Shown piece after piece: positions 8,656-18,051 of a stretch of DNA of 64,000 nucleotides. The position numbers and the translations under genes were made by a program. Location: contig DCHK01000008.1 in assembly GCA_002315615.1 (NCBI GenBank), positions 1 to 64,000 of the forward strand, written 5' to 3'. Within the stretch, counting starts at the first letter, position 1, and each line of letters starts with the position of its first letter. This DNA is from Bacteroidales bacterium UBA1754 (lineage in GTDB: Bacteria > Bacteroidota > Bacteroidia > Bacteroidales > Paludibacteraceae). A model generated the notes under the pieces. That model saw nothing but the letters and a program-made list of their open reading frames with translations. It was not told where the DNA came from and made no database searches.

Positions 8656-9818
8656 AAATACTAGTATATTTAGGACATCCAGCACATTTTTATTTGTACA
8701 AAAATGTCATTGCCAATCTGCGTAAAGATGGACATAATGTAGAGATATTAATTAAAAAGAAGGATATATTACAGCAGTTGTTGGATAATCAGGGCTGGGA
8801 ATATCATAATATTCTAAAAGAGGGTCGAAAAAACAGTAAGTTGGCTATTGCTATTGGAACCTTGAAAAGAATATTTAGGGAATTAAGATTTTGCTTGAAG
8901 TACAAACCAGACATTCTTACTGGTACAAGTGTGGAAAACTCTTATGTTGGTCCTCTGCTGAATATTCCTGTCATTAATTGCAATGAGGATGACGCAAGTG
9001 TTGTTCCTCTATATGCTAAGTTAAGTTATCCTGGTGCATCTGTTATTTTAAATCCTATCGTTTGTAATTCAGGGAAGTGGGATGCAAAGGCAAATAAATA
9101 TCAATCATATCAAGAACTAGCTTATCTACATCCAAATCATTTTACACCTGATGAAAAAATAGTGAATGGTTATGGTATAGATATCAAAAAAACATATTTT
9201 ATCTTTCGATTTGCATCATTGCATGCACATCACGATGGAGGGATTAAAGGTATTTCTACAGAGATTGCACAACGTTTGATTGATATATTAAAACCGCATG
9301 GTGATATTTATATCACATCTGAACGCCCGTTAGAACCTCAATTTGAGCAATATCGAATTAAAATCAATCCACTTGATATGCACCACGTGATGGCATTTGC
9401 ATCGCTATATATTGGTGATAGTCAGACAATGGCAGCTGAGGCTGGTGTTTTAGGTGTTCCTTTTGTTAGATTTAATGACTTTGTTGGCAGAATTGGTTAT
9501 TTGCGTGAGTTAGAAGATGTATACCACTTAGGTTATGGCATAAGAGCAAACACAGAACCATTTACTCCAGCTAAGGTTGATTGGATTGAAGAAGAACCCA
9601 AACAACAAGCTTGTGGTGCAGAAGCAATGTATAAAGTTGTGGAGGATTTAATGGCAATGAATGCGGAAGAACGCAAAACTACTTTCCAACAACGCCGTGC
9701 AAAAATGCTATCAGAAAAGATTGATTTTGCTAAATTTTTGACTTGGTTTATTGAAAACTATCCTGAAAGCAAAAATAAAATACAAGATAATGCAGAGTGG
9801 TGGAAACAATTTAAGTGA
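8652..9818 (+). CDS. DUF354-family GT-B-like protein
   Basis: 388 residues. The start MKILVYLGHPAHFYLYKNVI and later motifs (GTSVENSYVGPLLNIP, CNEDDASVVPLY, GDSQTMAAEAGVLGVPFVRFNDFVGRIGYL) match the DUF354 family, which shares the UDP-GlcNAc 2-epimerase/GT-B fold and is common in bacterial and archaeal polysaccharide loci. A nucleotide-sugar-acting role is inferred from the fold; no reaction has been assigned by sequence. Last gene of the first glycan operon: a small hairpin with a T-run follows about 140 bp later. Confidence 0.8.
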   Translation: MKILVYLGHPAHFYLYKNVIANLRKDGHNVEILIKKKDILQQLLDNQGWEYHNILKEGRKNSKLAIAIGTLKRIFRELRFCLKYKPDILTGTSVENSYVGPLLNIPVINCNEDDASVVPLYAKLSYPGASVILNPIVCNSGKWDAKANKYQSYQELAYLHPNHFTPDEKIVNGYGIDIKKTYFIFRFASLHAHHDGGIKGISTEIAQRLIDILKPHGDIYITSERPLEPQFEQYRIKINPLDMHHVMAFASLYIGDSQTMAAEAGVLGVPFVRFNDFVGRIGYLRELEDVYHLGYGIRANTEPFTPAKVDWIEEEPKQQACGAEAMYKVVEDLMAMNAEERKTTFQQRRAKMLSEKIDFAKFLTWFIENYPESKNKIQDNAEWWKQFK

Positions 9819-9961
9819 TTTTGTGATACTATAAGAAAAATTCATAATATCTTCAATCTATTAGTCGGAAAATAAAATGCAGACATTAAATGAGTCTCAT
9901 TTTTGGTGTGAATGTTTGAAGCTTTGTAATCGTCTTCCGAATACAAATGTATGAATTATTT

Positions 9962-9981
9962 GAGGGTTACCCTCCTTTTTT
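9962..9981 (+). terminator. Putative small intrinsic terminator of the first glycan operon
   Basis: GAGGG-tta-CCCTC followed by C and six T. The stem is short (5 bp) but GC-rich in an AT-rich gap and lies between the DUF354 gene and the next promoter region. Confidence 0.5.
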
Positions 9982-10005
9982 GTAGCAAAAAGTTACTTTC
10001 TTACA

Positions 10006-10065
10006 ATTTTCATTATAATGAAAATATTTCCTATTTTCATCAATTATTTTCATTATACTGAAAAT
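10006..10065 (+). promoter_or_regulatory. Two palindromic operator-like sites 40 bp apart
   Basis: A perfect 20-bp palindrome, ATTTTCATTATAATGAAAAT, lies at 10006-10025. A near copy, ATTTTCATTATACTGAAAAT, lies at 10046-10065 and extends by TT/AA on each side. Centre-to-centre distance is 40 bp, close to four helical turns. They sit 30-90 bp ahead of the nucleotidyltransferase gene, so a dimeric regulator binding on one DNA face is plausible. Confidence 0.55.
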
Positions 10066-10094
10066 AATCTCCATTTTTACCATTTATTTTGATA

Positions 10095-11231
10095 ATGTCT
10101 CCTGAAGAAAAATTCATAATTAGTGCGTGCTCTTTGTCGTTGTCTGACGACAAGGTGGATTTGTTGCGTGCCTTAGCAAATGATATAAAAGATTGGGATA
10201 CAGTTAATTTAATGGCACAAAACCATCGGGTGGCGTCATTTTTGTATTATTCACTCAAAAAAGCAGATTTACTAAATACAATTCCAACCGAAATTGCAAA
10301 AAAATGGCACGCAGTCTATTTGTCAAATTATTTGCAGAATGAATCTGCGTTTAGTGAAATTCGCCAATTGGCGCAAACCGTAAAAGGTGAAAAAGTTGTA
10401 CTATTGAAAGGTGCTGCACTTAATTTGATGTTGTATCCCGATTTAGGAATAAGACCAATGTCAGATATTGATGTGTTGGTGGAGAAAAATAGACGGTATG
10501 AGATTTACAAGATTCTTGGCGAACAAGGTTGGAATGTTGGAAATACCACGGAAAAATCAGAAATTCATAGCAAAATTAGCGATGTTGAACACAAACATCT
10601 GCCCAAAACAAATCGTACAGAAAATGGTAAGTACGTAGAATTACATTGGAAATTTTTTGCAGGAACGAATGATGATGAAATTTCTGCTGAGGCAGTAAAA
10701 ACTTCGGTGAAATGGGAGGAAAATGTATATTTAATGTCGAATGAAATGATGTTTGCACATTTATGTTCCAATTTTACAGATGGTTACGATTTGGGTGAAA
10801 CTCTTCGTACATTGTGTGATGTCAACGAGTTTTTGCTGCAAAAAGAGTTGGATTGGTCATTGCTCGATAGAATTTGTAAAGAAGAACCATTACATAGCAG
10901 ATTGCTGACGGCACTGAATTGTGTTGCGTGGATGTTTGGTACTAAAATTCCTACAAAGTACGTAACAAACGAGTTTGAAGGCGTGGAAGTGTCGCTTGAT
11001 TTTTTGGCATCAGATAAAATTGCAGACAGAACAATTGGTTTTAAGCGATTTATTACTGATGCAGTAAAAAAGTGTGATACAAAGACAGAAGTGTTCTTGT
11101 TGTTTTACAAAACGATATTTCCTTCGATGGAATGGTTGAAAATAAACTTTAGAGGCAGTAAATTTCCATTGCTTTCATATTGGTTTGGGATGGTCCAAAA
11201 AAAAATAAAAATGATAAAAGGTGTTAATTGA
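10095..11231 (+). CDS. Nucleotidyltransferase family protein (NTP_transf_5 type)
   Basis: 378 residues from the ATG at 10095; a TTG two codons earlier is also possible. Residues about 95-135 read VVLLKGAALNLMLYPDLGIRPMSDIDVLV, the hallmark of the uncharacterised nucleotidyltransferase family PF14907, with DxD (SDIDVLV) as the likely metal site. These proteins are frequent in capsule and exopolysaccharide loci, but their substrate is unknown. The gene stands alone behind two palindromes and is followed by the gmd promoter. Confidence 0.75.
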   Translation: MSPEEKFIISACSLSLSDDKVDLLRALANDIKDWDTVNLMAQNHRVASFLYYSLKKADLLNTIPTEIAKKWHAVYLSNYLQNESAFSEIRQLAQTVKGEKVVLLKGAALNLMLYPDLGIRPMSDIDVLVEKNRRYEIYKILGEQGWNVGNTTEKSEIHSKISDVEHKHLPKTNRTENGKYVELHWKFFAGTNDDEISAEAVKTSVKWEENVYLMSNEMMFAHLCSNFTDGYDLGETLRTLCDVNEFLLQKELDWSLLDRICKEEPLHSRLLTALNCVAWMFGTKIPTKYVTNEFEGVEVSLDFLASDKIADRTIGFKRFITDAVKKCDTKTEVFLLFYKTIFPSMEWLKINFRGSKFPLLSYWFGMVQKKIKMIKGVN

Positions 11232-11265
11232 CGAATGAAAAATGGAAAAATAGTGAATAATTAAC

Positions 11266-11273
11266 TATTTTTG
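11266..11273 (+). promoter_or_regulatory. Bacteroidota -7 element upstream of gmd
   Basis: TATTTTTG matches TAnnTTTG exactly and lies 25 bp before the gmd start, after the upstream stop. Confidence 0.65.
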
Positions 11274-11297
11274 CAAAGATTTAGAAAATAAAATTTT

Positions 11298-12389
11298 ATG
11301 AAGACAGCACTTATTACGGGTATTACAGGTCAAGATGGAAGTTTCTTGGCTGAGTTTTTGTTGGAAAAAGGGTATGATGTACATGGTACGATTCGTCGTT
11401 CATCAGTAGATTACAGAGAGCGTATCGCTCATCTTGAGGGTAAACCCCATTTCCATTTACATTATGCCGACTTGGGTGATTCTATGAGTATCATTCAAGT
11501 AATAGGGAAGGTAAAACCGAATGAAATATATAACCTTGCAGCGCAAAGTCACGTACAGGTTAGTTTCGATTCACCTGAGTTTACAGCAGATGTAGATGCT
11601 ACGGGTGTGTTACGTATTTTGGAGGCTGTCCGTCAATGTAGTTTGGCTGACACTTGTCGTATTTACCAAGCGTCAACTTCAGAACTTTATGGAAAAGTGG
11701 AAGAAGTGCCACAAAGCGAAAAAACTCCATTCCACCCATATAGTCCGTATGCTGTGGCAAAATTGTATGGTTTTTGGATTGTAAAAGAATATCGTGAGGC
11801 ATACAATATGTTCTGTTGTTCGGGTATCCTTTTTAATCACGAGAGTGAACGTCGTGGCGAAACATTCGTAACACGTAAAATTACACTTGCTGCCGCTCGT
11901 ATCAAACAAGGTAAACAAGATAAATTGTACCTTGGAAACCTTTCTTCTTTGCGCGACTGGGGTTATGCCAAGGATTATGTGGAGTGTATGTGGTTGATTC
12001 TTCAAAATAAAACTCCAGAAGATTTTGTAATTGCTACTGGCGAGCAACACTCTGTGCGTGAGTTCTGTTATTATGCTTTCAAACACGTTGGCATCGAACT
12101 TGAATTTAAAGGCGAAGATGCCGATGAGAAAGGATATGACAAAGCAACAGGAAAAGTGTTGATAGAAGTTTCAAAAGATTTTTATCGTCCAACCGATGTT
12201 GTCAACTTGTGGGGCGACCCCTCAAAAGCAAAGAAGGAATTAGGATGGGATCCAACTAAAAAGACATCATTCGAACAACTCGTAAAATTGATGGTTGAGG
12301 CAGATATGAAAAAAGTTGCTGCCGAAAGTGCTGCAGAGTATGTTAAAACAAATTTGGCTGAATACTTGGAAAAAGGAATCGTAAAATAG
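11298..12389 (+). CDS. gmd: GDP-mannose 4,6-dehydratase
   Basis: 363 residues, an extended SDR enzyme converting GDP-D-mannose to GDP-4-keto-6-deoxymannose, the first committed step to GDP-L-fucose. Visible marks are the Rossmann [19 protein letters not shown], the RRSS NADP-binding motif, [12 protein letters not shown], the catalytic STSELYGK and [11 protein letters not shown] (Tyr and Lys present), and [18 protein letters not shown]. Length is normal for the family. It works with fcl (12915) and manC (15927) in the same locus. Confidence 0.97.
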   Translation: MKTALITGITGQDGSFLAEFLLEKGYDVHGTIRRSSVDYRERIAHLEGKPHFHLHYADLGDSMSIIQVIGKVKPNEIYNLAAQSHVQVSFDSPEFTADVDATGVLRILEAVRQCSLADTCRIYQASTSELYGKVEEVPQSEKTPFHPYSPYAVAKLYGFWIVKEYREAYNMFCCSGILFNHESERRGETFVTRKITLAAARIKQGKQDKLYLGNLSSLRDWGYAKDYVECMWLILQNKTPEDFVIATGEQHSVREFCYYAFKHVGIELEFKGEDADEKGYDKATGKVLIEVSKDFYRPTDVVNLWGDPSKAKKELGWDPTKKTSFEQLVKLMVEADMKKVAAESAAEYVKTNLAEYLEKGIVK

Positions 12390-12390
12390 T

Positions 12391-12837
12391 TGTCCATTTG
12401 TCCAATTGACATTTGTCCATTTTTATGACTCATAAGTACAATTTTGAGAAATTGGAAGTTTGGCAAGATAGTCGTTCTCTTGTTAAATTAGTGTATAGTT
12501 ATACTGAAAAATTTCCAAGTAAAGAAAATTACGGGTTGAGTTTGCAAATGAGAAGAGCCGCAATTTCAGTATCTTCGAATATAGCAGAGGGAATGGGACG
12601 TGTGTCGGATAAAGAACAAATACATTTTTTAGAAATTTCGTATGGTTCTTTAATGGAAACGTATTGTCAATTGTTTTTAGCATTGGATTTGGGATATATT
12701 TCACAGGAAAATATTGAAAAGGCGAAACTGATTGTTGATGAAATAGCAAATAAATTAAATGCACTCAGTAGATCAATTAAGAGAAGATTGGAATAATATT
12801 ACTTTATCTTGTTATTGGACAATTGGACGGTTGGACA
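12391..12837. mobile_element. Putative IVP element: four-helix-bundle gene bounded by an imperfect inverted repeat
   Basis: TGTCCATTTGTCCAATTG (12391-12408) and, on the opposite strand, the complement of 12820-12837 match at 15 of 18 positions and flank a single IVP gene. Intervening sequences of 23S rRNA have complementary ends around the same kind of gene. Calling this an element is inference; no target-site duplication was identified. Confidence 0.45.
12425..12796 (+). CDS. Four-helix-bundle protein (23S rRNA intervening-sequence protein family)
   Basis: 123 residues from ATG 12425. KLEVWQDSRSLVKLVYSYTEKFP, then LSLQMRRAAISVSSNIAEGMGR and FLEISYGSLMETYCQLFLALDLGYI, are the signature of the TIGR02436/S23 IVP family: small all-helical proteins first found inside 23S rRNA intervening sequences and now seen free-standing in many Bacteroidota genomes. 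Function is not established. It separates gmd from fcl, which are often adjacent, and is bounded by inverted repeats. Confidence 0.9.
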   Translation: MTHKYNFEKLEVWQDSRSLVKLVYSYTEKFPSKENYGLSLQMRRAAISVSSNIAEGMGRVSDKEQIHFLEISYGSLMETYCQLFLALDLGYISQENIEKAKLIVDEIANKLNALSRSIKRRLE

Positions 12838-12880
12838 TTTAGTCAAATTGCACTATGTACAAATGTCATAAAGATAAAGT
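12801..12880 (+). other. Long stem-loop downstream of the IVP gene
   Basis: ACTTTATCTT (12801-12810) pairs perfectly with AAGATAAAGT (12871-12880). Inside it, GACATTT (12834-12840) pairs with AAATGTC (12861-12867). No T-run follows, so it does not look like an ordinary terminator. It contains the right inverted repeat of the putative IVP element. Confidence 0.5.
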
Positions 12881-12914
12881 TATAAAACCCTATACTTACA
12901 TTAGATATTAGACC

Positions 12915-13856
12915 ATGGACAAAAATTCAAAAATCTACGTTGCGGGGCATCGCGGTATGGTAGGTAGTGCCATAGTGCGCGAGTTGCAACGACAAGGATA
13001 CAATAATTTGGTGCTGAGAACGCACAAAGAACTTGATTTGACAAATCAAGTAGCAGTAGAGGAGTTTTTTGAAAAAGAAAAACCAGAATATGTATTTTTG
13101 GCTGCTGCAAAAGTGGGTGGCATTATTGCTAACCAAAATGCTTTGGCAGATTTTATGTATGACAATATGATTTTGGAAATGAATGTCATACATTCGGCTT
13201 GGAAAAACGGATGCAAGAAATTGGAATTTTTGGGTTCTTCTTGTATTTATCCGAGAATGGCGCCACAACCAATGCCTGAAAGTTGTTTGTTGACATCGGA
13301 ATTGGAGAAAACAAATGAGGCGTATGCATTGGCTAAAATTTCTGGTTTGAAATATTGTGAGTTCTTGAATCGTCAGTACGGAACTGATTACATCAGTGTG
13401 ATGCCAACAAACCTTTATGGTCCGAATGATAATTATCATCCAACGCATAGTCACGTGTTACCAGCGTTGATACGCCGTTTCCACGAAGCAAAAGTTGCGG
13501 GACTGGAAAGTGTAACTTGTTGGGGCGATGGTAGTCCTTTGCGTGAGTTTTTGTATGTAGATGACCTTGCTAATTTATGCGTATTCTTGATGAATAACTA
13601 CAGTGGCAACGAAACTGTGAATGCGGGAACAGGCAAGGAATTGACTATTAAAGAACTGACAGAAGTTGTAGCAAAAGTGGTAGATTATAAAGGAAAAATT
13701 GAATGGGATACTACAAAACCTAATGGTACACCACGTAAATTGTTGGATGTAAGCAAAGCTACAAAATTGGGTTGGACTTACAAAACCGAACTTGAAGAGG
13801 GCGTTGCGTTAGCATACAAGGATTTTCTTGAAAATCCTATGCGTGCCGAAAGATAA
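12915..13856 (+). CDS. fcl: GDP-L-fucose synthase
   Basis: 313 residues, an SDR epimerase/reductase turning GDP-4-keto-6-deoxymannose into GDP-L-fucose. Seen directly are [50 protein letters not shown] (catalytic Tyr-x3-Lys), and [27 protein letters not shown]. All are characteristic of WcaG/Fcl. With gmd and manC it completes the route from mannose-1-phosphate, so the surface glycan probably carries fucose. Confidence 0.97.
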   Translation: MDKNSKIYVAGHRGMVGSAIVRELQRQGYNNLVLRTHKELDLTNQVAVEEFFEKEKPEYVFLAAAKVGGIIANQNALADFMYDNMILEMNVIHSAWKNGCKKLEFLGSSCIYPRMAPQPMPESCLLTSELEKTNEAYALAKISGLKYCEFLNRQYGTDYISVMPTNLYGPNDNYHPTHSHVLPALIRRFHEAKVAGLESVTCWGDGSPLREFLYVDDLANLCVFLMNNYSGNETVNAGTGKELTIKELTEVVAKVVDYKGKIEWDTTKPNGTPRKLLDVSKATKLGWTYKTELEEGVALAYKDFLENPMRAER

Positions 13857-13880
13857 TTGAAGAATTAGAAAATACTGAAG

Positions 13881-14969
13881 ATGAAGCGGATTACGTTAAT
13901 AGCAGGTGCTCGACCGAATTTTATGAAAATTGCGCCGTTAATTCACGCAATTAAGTCTGAACAGCAAAAAGGAGTAGATATAAATTATCGTCTTGTTCAC
14001 ACTGGTCAACATTACGATAAAAATATGTCTGATACTTTCTTTGAAGAACTCAATATTCCACAACCGGATGTAAATTTGGGTTGTGGAGGTGGTTCGCAAG
14101 CAGAGCAGACTGCTCATATTATGATTGAATTCGAGAAGGAACTATTGCTGAATCCGACAGATTTGGTTGTGGTTGTGGGAGACGTAACAAGCACAATGGC
14201 TTGTAGTATTGTTGCTAAGAAACTATGTACAAAGGTAGCGCATGTAGAAGCTGGTATTCGTTCTTGGGATTTAACAATGCCCGAAGAAATAAACCGAATG
14301 GTTACAGATAGCTTAGCCGATTATTTTTTCACTACCAGTGAGGTGGCTAATGCGAATTTGAGAAATGCAGGTGTGCCAGAAGATAAAATTTTCTTCGTCG
14401 GTAACGTAATGATTGATACGCTTTTGAAGAATATGTCTCGCTTTAACAAACCTGCAGTTTATGGCGAACTTAATCTTGAAAAAGGCGAGTATTTTGTTCT
14501 AACAATGCATCGTCCTGCAAATGTAGATGAGGCAAGTCATTTAAAAAGATTGATGCAAGAAATAGTGGGCAATGTACAAGGAAAACCTGTGGTATTTCCT
14601 ATTCATCCTCGTACTGCAAAAATTTTCAAAGATTTAGGAATAGAAGCTGAAAATTTGTACATCGTTCCGCCAATGGGTTACTTGGAATTCAATTATTTAG
14701 TGAAAAATGCCAAGGCTGTTGTAACGGATAGTGGTGGTATTACTGAAGAAACTACAGTAATGGGCGTTCCTTGCATTACACTTCGCGATAATACCGAGCG
14801 ACCAGAAACTTGTACCATCGGAACAAACGAATTGATTGGTACAAATCCTGATAATGTTAAACCAGCTTTACAGACGTTGTTTGACGGCAATTGGAAAAAA
14901 GGTAGTATTCCACCACTTTGGGATGGGAAATCTGCACAAAGAATAATCGATATTATTAAGGATTTGTAA
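13881..14969 (+). CDS. wecB: UDP-N-acetylglucosamine 2-epimerase (non-hydrolysing type)
   Basis: 362 residues. GARPNFMKIAPLIHAI, VHTGQHYDKNMSDTFFEEL, VVVGDVTSTMACSI, HVEAGIRSWDLTMPEEINR and TDSGGITEETTVMGVPCITLRDNTERPET cover the whole epimerase fold. The family interconverts UDP-GlcNAc and UDP-ManNAc. Because WbpB/D/E-like genes lie at 22471-25226, it could instead act like WbpI on UDP-2,3-diacetamido-glucuronate; the two are hard to separate by eye. Confidence 0.9.
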   Translation: MKRITLIAGARPNFMKIAPLIHAIKSEQQKGVDINYRLVHTGQHYDKNMSDTFFEELNIPQPDVNLGCGGGSQAEQTAHIMIEFEKELLLNPTDLVVVVGDVTSTMACSIVAKKLCTKVAHVEAGIRSWDLTMPEEINRMVTDSLADYFFTTSEVANANLRNAGVPEDKIFFVGNVMIDTLLKNMSRFNKPAVYGELNLEKGEYFVLTMHRPANVDEASHLKRLMQEIVGNVQGKPVVFPIHPRTAKIFKDLGIEAENLYIVPPMGYLEFNYLVKNAKAVVTDSGGITEETTVMGVPCITLRDNTERPETCTIGTNELIGTNPDNVKPALQTLFDGNWKKGSIPPLWDGKSAQRIIDIIKDL

Positions 14970-15092
14970 AAATTCATATAGGTTTTTGAAAAAAATGATA
15001 CGTTTTTAATTGAAAATGCTTTTAATTTGAAAGAAAAATCAATTTTGTTTCAAAAACAGTTTTGCTAAAAAAAATAATTTTTCTAAAAGAAT

Positions 15093-15100
15093 TACTTTTG
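15093..15100 (+). promoter_or_regulatory. Bacteroidota -7 element upstream of nagB
   Basis: TACTTTTG matches TAnnTTTG and lies 28 bp before the nagB ATG in a 159-bp AT-rich gap that shows no gene. Confidence 0.65.
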
Positions 15101-15128
15101 CAATACAAAACTATAATATTTAAAAGTT

Positions 15129-15920
15129 ATGAGAGTAATTATTGAACCAGACTACGAAAATCTGTCAAGATGGGCGGCAGATTATGTTGCTAACCGCATT
15201 ATTGCAGCAAAACCAACTCCTAAAAATCCATTTGTGTTAGGATGTCCTACAGGTTCGTCACCATTAGGTGTGTACAAAAGATTAGTGGAAAAATATAAGG
15301 CAGGCGAATTGTCTTTCAAGAATGTGATTACATTCAATATGGATGAATATGTCAACTTGCCAGAAGAACATCAAGAAAGTTATCATAGCTTTATGTGGAC
15401 AAACTTCTTTTCTCATATCGACATTAAACCAGAAAATGTTCATATTTTGAATGGAAATGCTCCTGATTTGTTGGCAGAGTGTGCGCACTATGAAGAAATG
15501 ATTGCTGCTGCTGGTGGTATTGATTTGTTTATGGCAGGTATCGGTCCTGATGGACACTTGGCATTTAATGAACCAGGTTCATCTTTAGCAAGTCGTACAC
15601 GTATCAAAACATTGACAAAAGATACAATTATCGCAAATGCACGTTTCTTTGATGGCGACTTGAATCAAGTGCCAAAACAAGCATTGACTGTTGGTATTGC
15701 TACAGTAATGGATGCAAAAGAAGTGATTTTGTTCTGTAATGGACACAATAAATCACGTGCTTTGCAACATATGATAGATGAGAGTGTGAGCCACATGTGG
15801 ACATCTTCAATCCTTCAAATGCACCCACACGCAATTATTGTGTGCGACGAGGCTGCTTGCGATGAGTTGAAAGTTTCTACATTCCACTACTTTTTGGATA
15901 AAGAGAAAAACAATTTATAA
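15129..15920 (+). CDS. nagB: Glucosamine-6-phosphate deaminase
   Basis: 263 residues, close to the 266 of the E. coli enzyme. It converts glucosamine-6-phosphate to fructose-6-phosphate and ammonia. Motifs: [16 protein letters not shown] for phosphate binding, FNMDEYVNL with the catalytic Asp, and [16 protein letters not shown] with the Asp-His-Glu active-site group. It has its own promoter and is 6 bp ahead of manC. Both act on hexose phosphates feeding nucleotide-sugar pools, so the pairing may balance GlcN-6-P and Man-1-P supply. Confidence 0.95.
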   Translation: MRVIIEPDYENLSRWAADYVANRIIAAKPTPKNPFVLGCPTGSSPLGVYKRLVEKYKAGELSFKNVITFNMDEYVNLPEEHQESYHSFMWTNFFSHIDIKPENVHILNGNAPDLLAECAHYEEMIAAAGGIDLFMAGIGPDGHLAFNEPGSSLASRTRIKTLTKDTIIANARFFDGDLNQVPKQALTVGIATVMDAKEVILFCNGHNKSRALQHMIDESVSHMWTSSILQMHPHAIIVCDEAACDELKVSTFHYFLDKEKNNL

Positions 15921-15926
15921 TAAAAT

Positions 15927-17264
15927 ATGCAGTTAATACTTCTTTCGGGTGGCTCTGGCAAACGCTTGTGGCCACTTTCTAATAATGCAAGGTCTAAACA
16001 GTTTTTGCCATTGCTCGAAGCTCCAAATGGAAAAATGGAGTCGATGGTGCAACGTGTAATTCGTCAAGTGCGAGAATCTAATTTGACGGAAAATATCACA
16101 CTTGCAACGAATGCTTCGCAACGTGATATTATTGTAAATCAGTTAGGTGAGTCGGTAAACATTGTTACTGAACCGGAACGTAGAGATACGTTTCCTGCTA
16201 TTGCCTTGGCTACTGCTTATCTTGCAAAAGAAAAGAAGTGTTGTGCTGACGAGGTCGTTATCGTTATGCCGTGCGACCCATATACAGAAACCGATTATTT
16301 TCGTGCCATTGCCCAAATGTCTGAAACGGTTACAAAAAAAGTGGCAGATTTGGTATTGATGGGTATCACGCCAACTTATCCTTCAGCAAAATATGGTTAT
16401 GTTGTTCCCGAGAAAAATGGTAGCGACATAAAAATGGTAAAGCGATTTACCGAGAAACCTGATGTGCCTACAGCCGAGAAATTATTGGCAGAGGGGGCAT
16501 TGTGGAATGGTGGCGTCTTTGCTTTTCGTTTGGGATATATGATCGAAATAATCGATAAATATTTGCAAACCGAAACATTTGAAGATTTCCGTTCAAGATA
16601 TTCCGAATTACCCAAAATTAGTTTCGATTACGAAGTAGCTGAAAAGGCTAATTCGGTTGCAGTAATTCCTTATACTGGTAAATGGAAAGACCTTGGTACT
16701 TGGAATACGCTCACCGAAGAATTGTCGAAAAACGGCATAGGAAACGTAATTTTAGGAGATAAAAATGAAAATTCTCACGTGATAAATGAGTTGGGAATAC
16801 CAGTTTTCTGCGATGGATTGAAGGATATTGTTGTGGCAAGCAGTCCAGATGGTATTTTGGTATGTGCAAAATCAGCGTCTGAAAATATAAAGACATACGT
16901 TGATAAATTGTCGTTGCGACCAATGTATGAGGAACGTCGATGGGGAACATATCAAGTGCTTGATGATGCTACTTTTGCAGATGGTTACAAGTCGCTTACA
17001 AAGACTATTACATTGAATTCTGGCAAAAATATTAGCTATCAAATTCACCACCATCGTGATGAGGTTTGGACGTTTGTTGACGGCGAAGGACTTTTTGTGC
17101 TTGACGGGGAGGTTAAAAAAGTTGGTCGTGGCGATGTTGTACATATTCAAAAAGAACACTATCACGCAGTAAAAGCATTGACAAAACTAACGTTTATAGA
17201 AGTGCAGAGTGGCGATTTGCTAATTGAAGAAGATATTGAACGTTTTGATTGGAAGTGGGAATAA
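15927..17264 (+). CDS. manC: Mannose-1-phosphate guanylyltransferase, with C-terminal cupin
   Basis: 445 residues. The N-terminal pyrophosphorylase domain has LLSGGSGKRLWPLSNNARSKQFLPL and RFTEKPD. The C-terminal mannose-6-phosphate-isomerase-type cupin has RRWGTYQVLDD, ISYQIHHHRDEVWTFVDGEG and EVQSGDLLIEEDIERFDWKWE. It makes GDP-mannose from Man-1-P and GTP, the precursor for gmd and fcl. The cupin metal ligands (QIHHHRDE) are present, so isomerase activity is possible as in the bifunctional enzymes, though the isomerase half is short. Confidence 0.93.
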   Translation: MQLILLSGGSGKRLWPLSNNARSKQFLPLLEAPNGKMESMVQRVIRQVRESNLTENITLATNASQRDIIVNQLGESVNIVTEPERRDTFPAIALATAYLAKEKKCCADEVVIVMPCDPYTETDYFRAIAQMSETVTKKVADLVLMGITPTYPSAKYGYVVPEKNGSDIKMVKRFTEKPDVPTAEKLLAEGALWNGGVFAFRLGYMIEIIDKYLQTETFEDFRSRYSELPKISFDYEVAEKANSVAVIPYTGKWKDLGTWNTLTEELSKNGIGNVILGDKNENSHVINELGIPVFCDGLKDIVVASSPDGILVCAKSASENIKTYVDKLSLRPMYEERRWGTYQVLDDATFADGYKSLTKTITLNSGKNISYQIHHHRDEVWTFVDGEGLFVLDGEVKKVGRGDVVHIQKEHYHAVKALTKLTFIEVQSGDLLIEEDIERFDWKWE

Positions 17265-17266
17265 CT

Positions 17267-18049
17267 TTGGATTTTACACTGAAAAAATATCGTCAATTAT
17301 TGCTTGCATTAAAAAATGCAGGTTATAAATTTTATACATTTGAAGATTATTGCAACGGAAAGTGTATTGCCGATGAAAAATTTATCATTCTTCGTCATGA
17401 TGTTGATTTGAAAGTGCAGAATTCAGTTTGCACAGCGAAGATTGAAAACGAAATTGGCATTTGTGCTTCGTATTTTTTTAGGGTAGTGTCACAAAGCAAT
17501 CAACCAGATAAAATTCGCGAAATTGCTCAACTTGGACATGAAATTGGTTATCATTATGAAGATATGTCCATTTGCAATGGCGATGTAGATAAAGCAAAAG
17601 AGCATTTTGAAAAACAATTAACTTATTTCCGTACATTTTATCCCGTAAAAACGATTTGTATGCACGGTGCACCTCAAAGCAAATTTGATGGAAAAGATTT
17701 GTGGAAAAAGTATGATTATCACACATTTGGCATAATTGGAGAACCATATTTTGACGTTGATTTTTCGAAAATGTTTTATTTGACTGATACAGGCAGAATG
17801 TGGGATGGTTTCAATGTGAGTGTTCGTGATAAAATTCCAGTTTATCAAGACGAATGGATAAACAAAAGATTGACGTATCACTCTACAAATGACATTTTAT
17901 TTGCAATAAACGAAGGAAAATTGCCTTCGAAAATTATGATTACCACTCATCCTCAGCGATGGACTGATAATAAAATTGCTTGGTTGAAAGAATTTTTGTT
18001 GCAAACAGCAAAAAACCAAGTAAAAAAGATAATCGTAAAACGACAATAA
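17267..18049 (+). CDS. NodB-like polysaccharide deacetylase-type protein
   Basis: 260 residues if the TTG two bases after the manC stop is used; no nearby ATG fits. An in-frame GTG at 17255 would overlap manC. IILRHDVDLKV supplies the Asp-Asp motif and HEIGYHYED the His-x-x-x-x-His metal motif of the NodB/carbohydrate esterase 4 fold. The C-terminal half (MHGAPQSKFDGKDLW, MITTHPQRWTDN) keeps the late His motif. Enzymes of this type remove N-acetyl groups from sugars. No signal peptide is visible, so the target may be a cytoplasmic or lipid-linked precursor. Confidence 0.72.
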   Translation: MDFTLKKYRQLLLALKNAGYKFYTFEDYCNGKCIADEKFIILRHDVDLKVQNSVCTAKIENEIGICASYFFRVVSQSNQPDKIREIAQLGHEIGYHYEDMSICNGDVDKAKEHFEKQLTYFRTFYPVKTICMHGAPQSKFDGKDLWKKYDYHTFGIIGEPYFDVDFSKMFYLTDTGRMWDGFNVSVRDKIPVYQDEWINKRLTYHSTNDILFAINEGKLPSKIMITTHPQRWTDNKIAWLKEFLLQTAKNQVKKIIVKRQ

Positions 18050-18051
18050 TT

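Noticed and set aside
9877..9954. Possible 25-residue ORF in the gap after the DUF354 gene
   Set aside because: Very short, no promoter or family resemblance, and AT-rich DNA gives such frames by chance.
11679..12086. 135-residue minus-strand ORF within gmd
   Set aside because: It is the antisense shadow of a well-conserved gmd; composition and motifs give no support.
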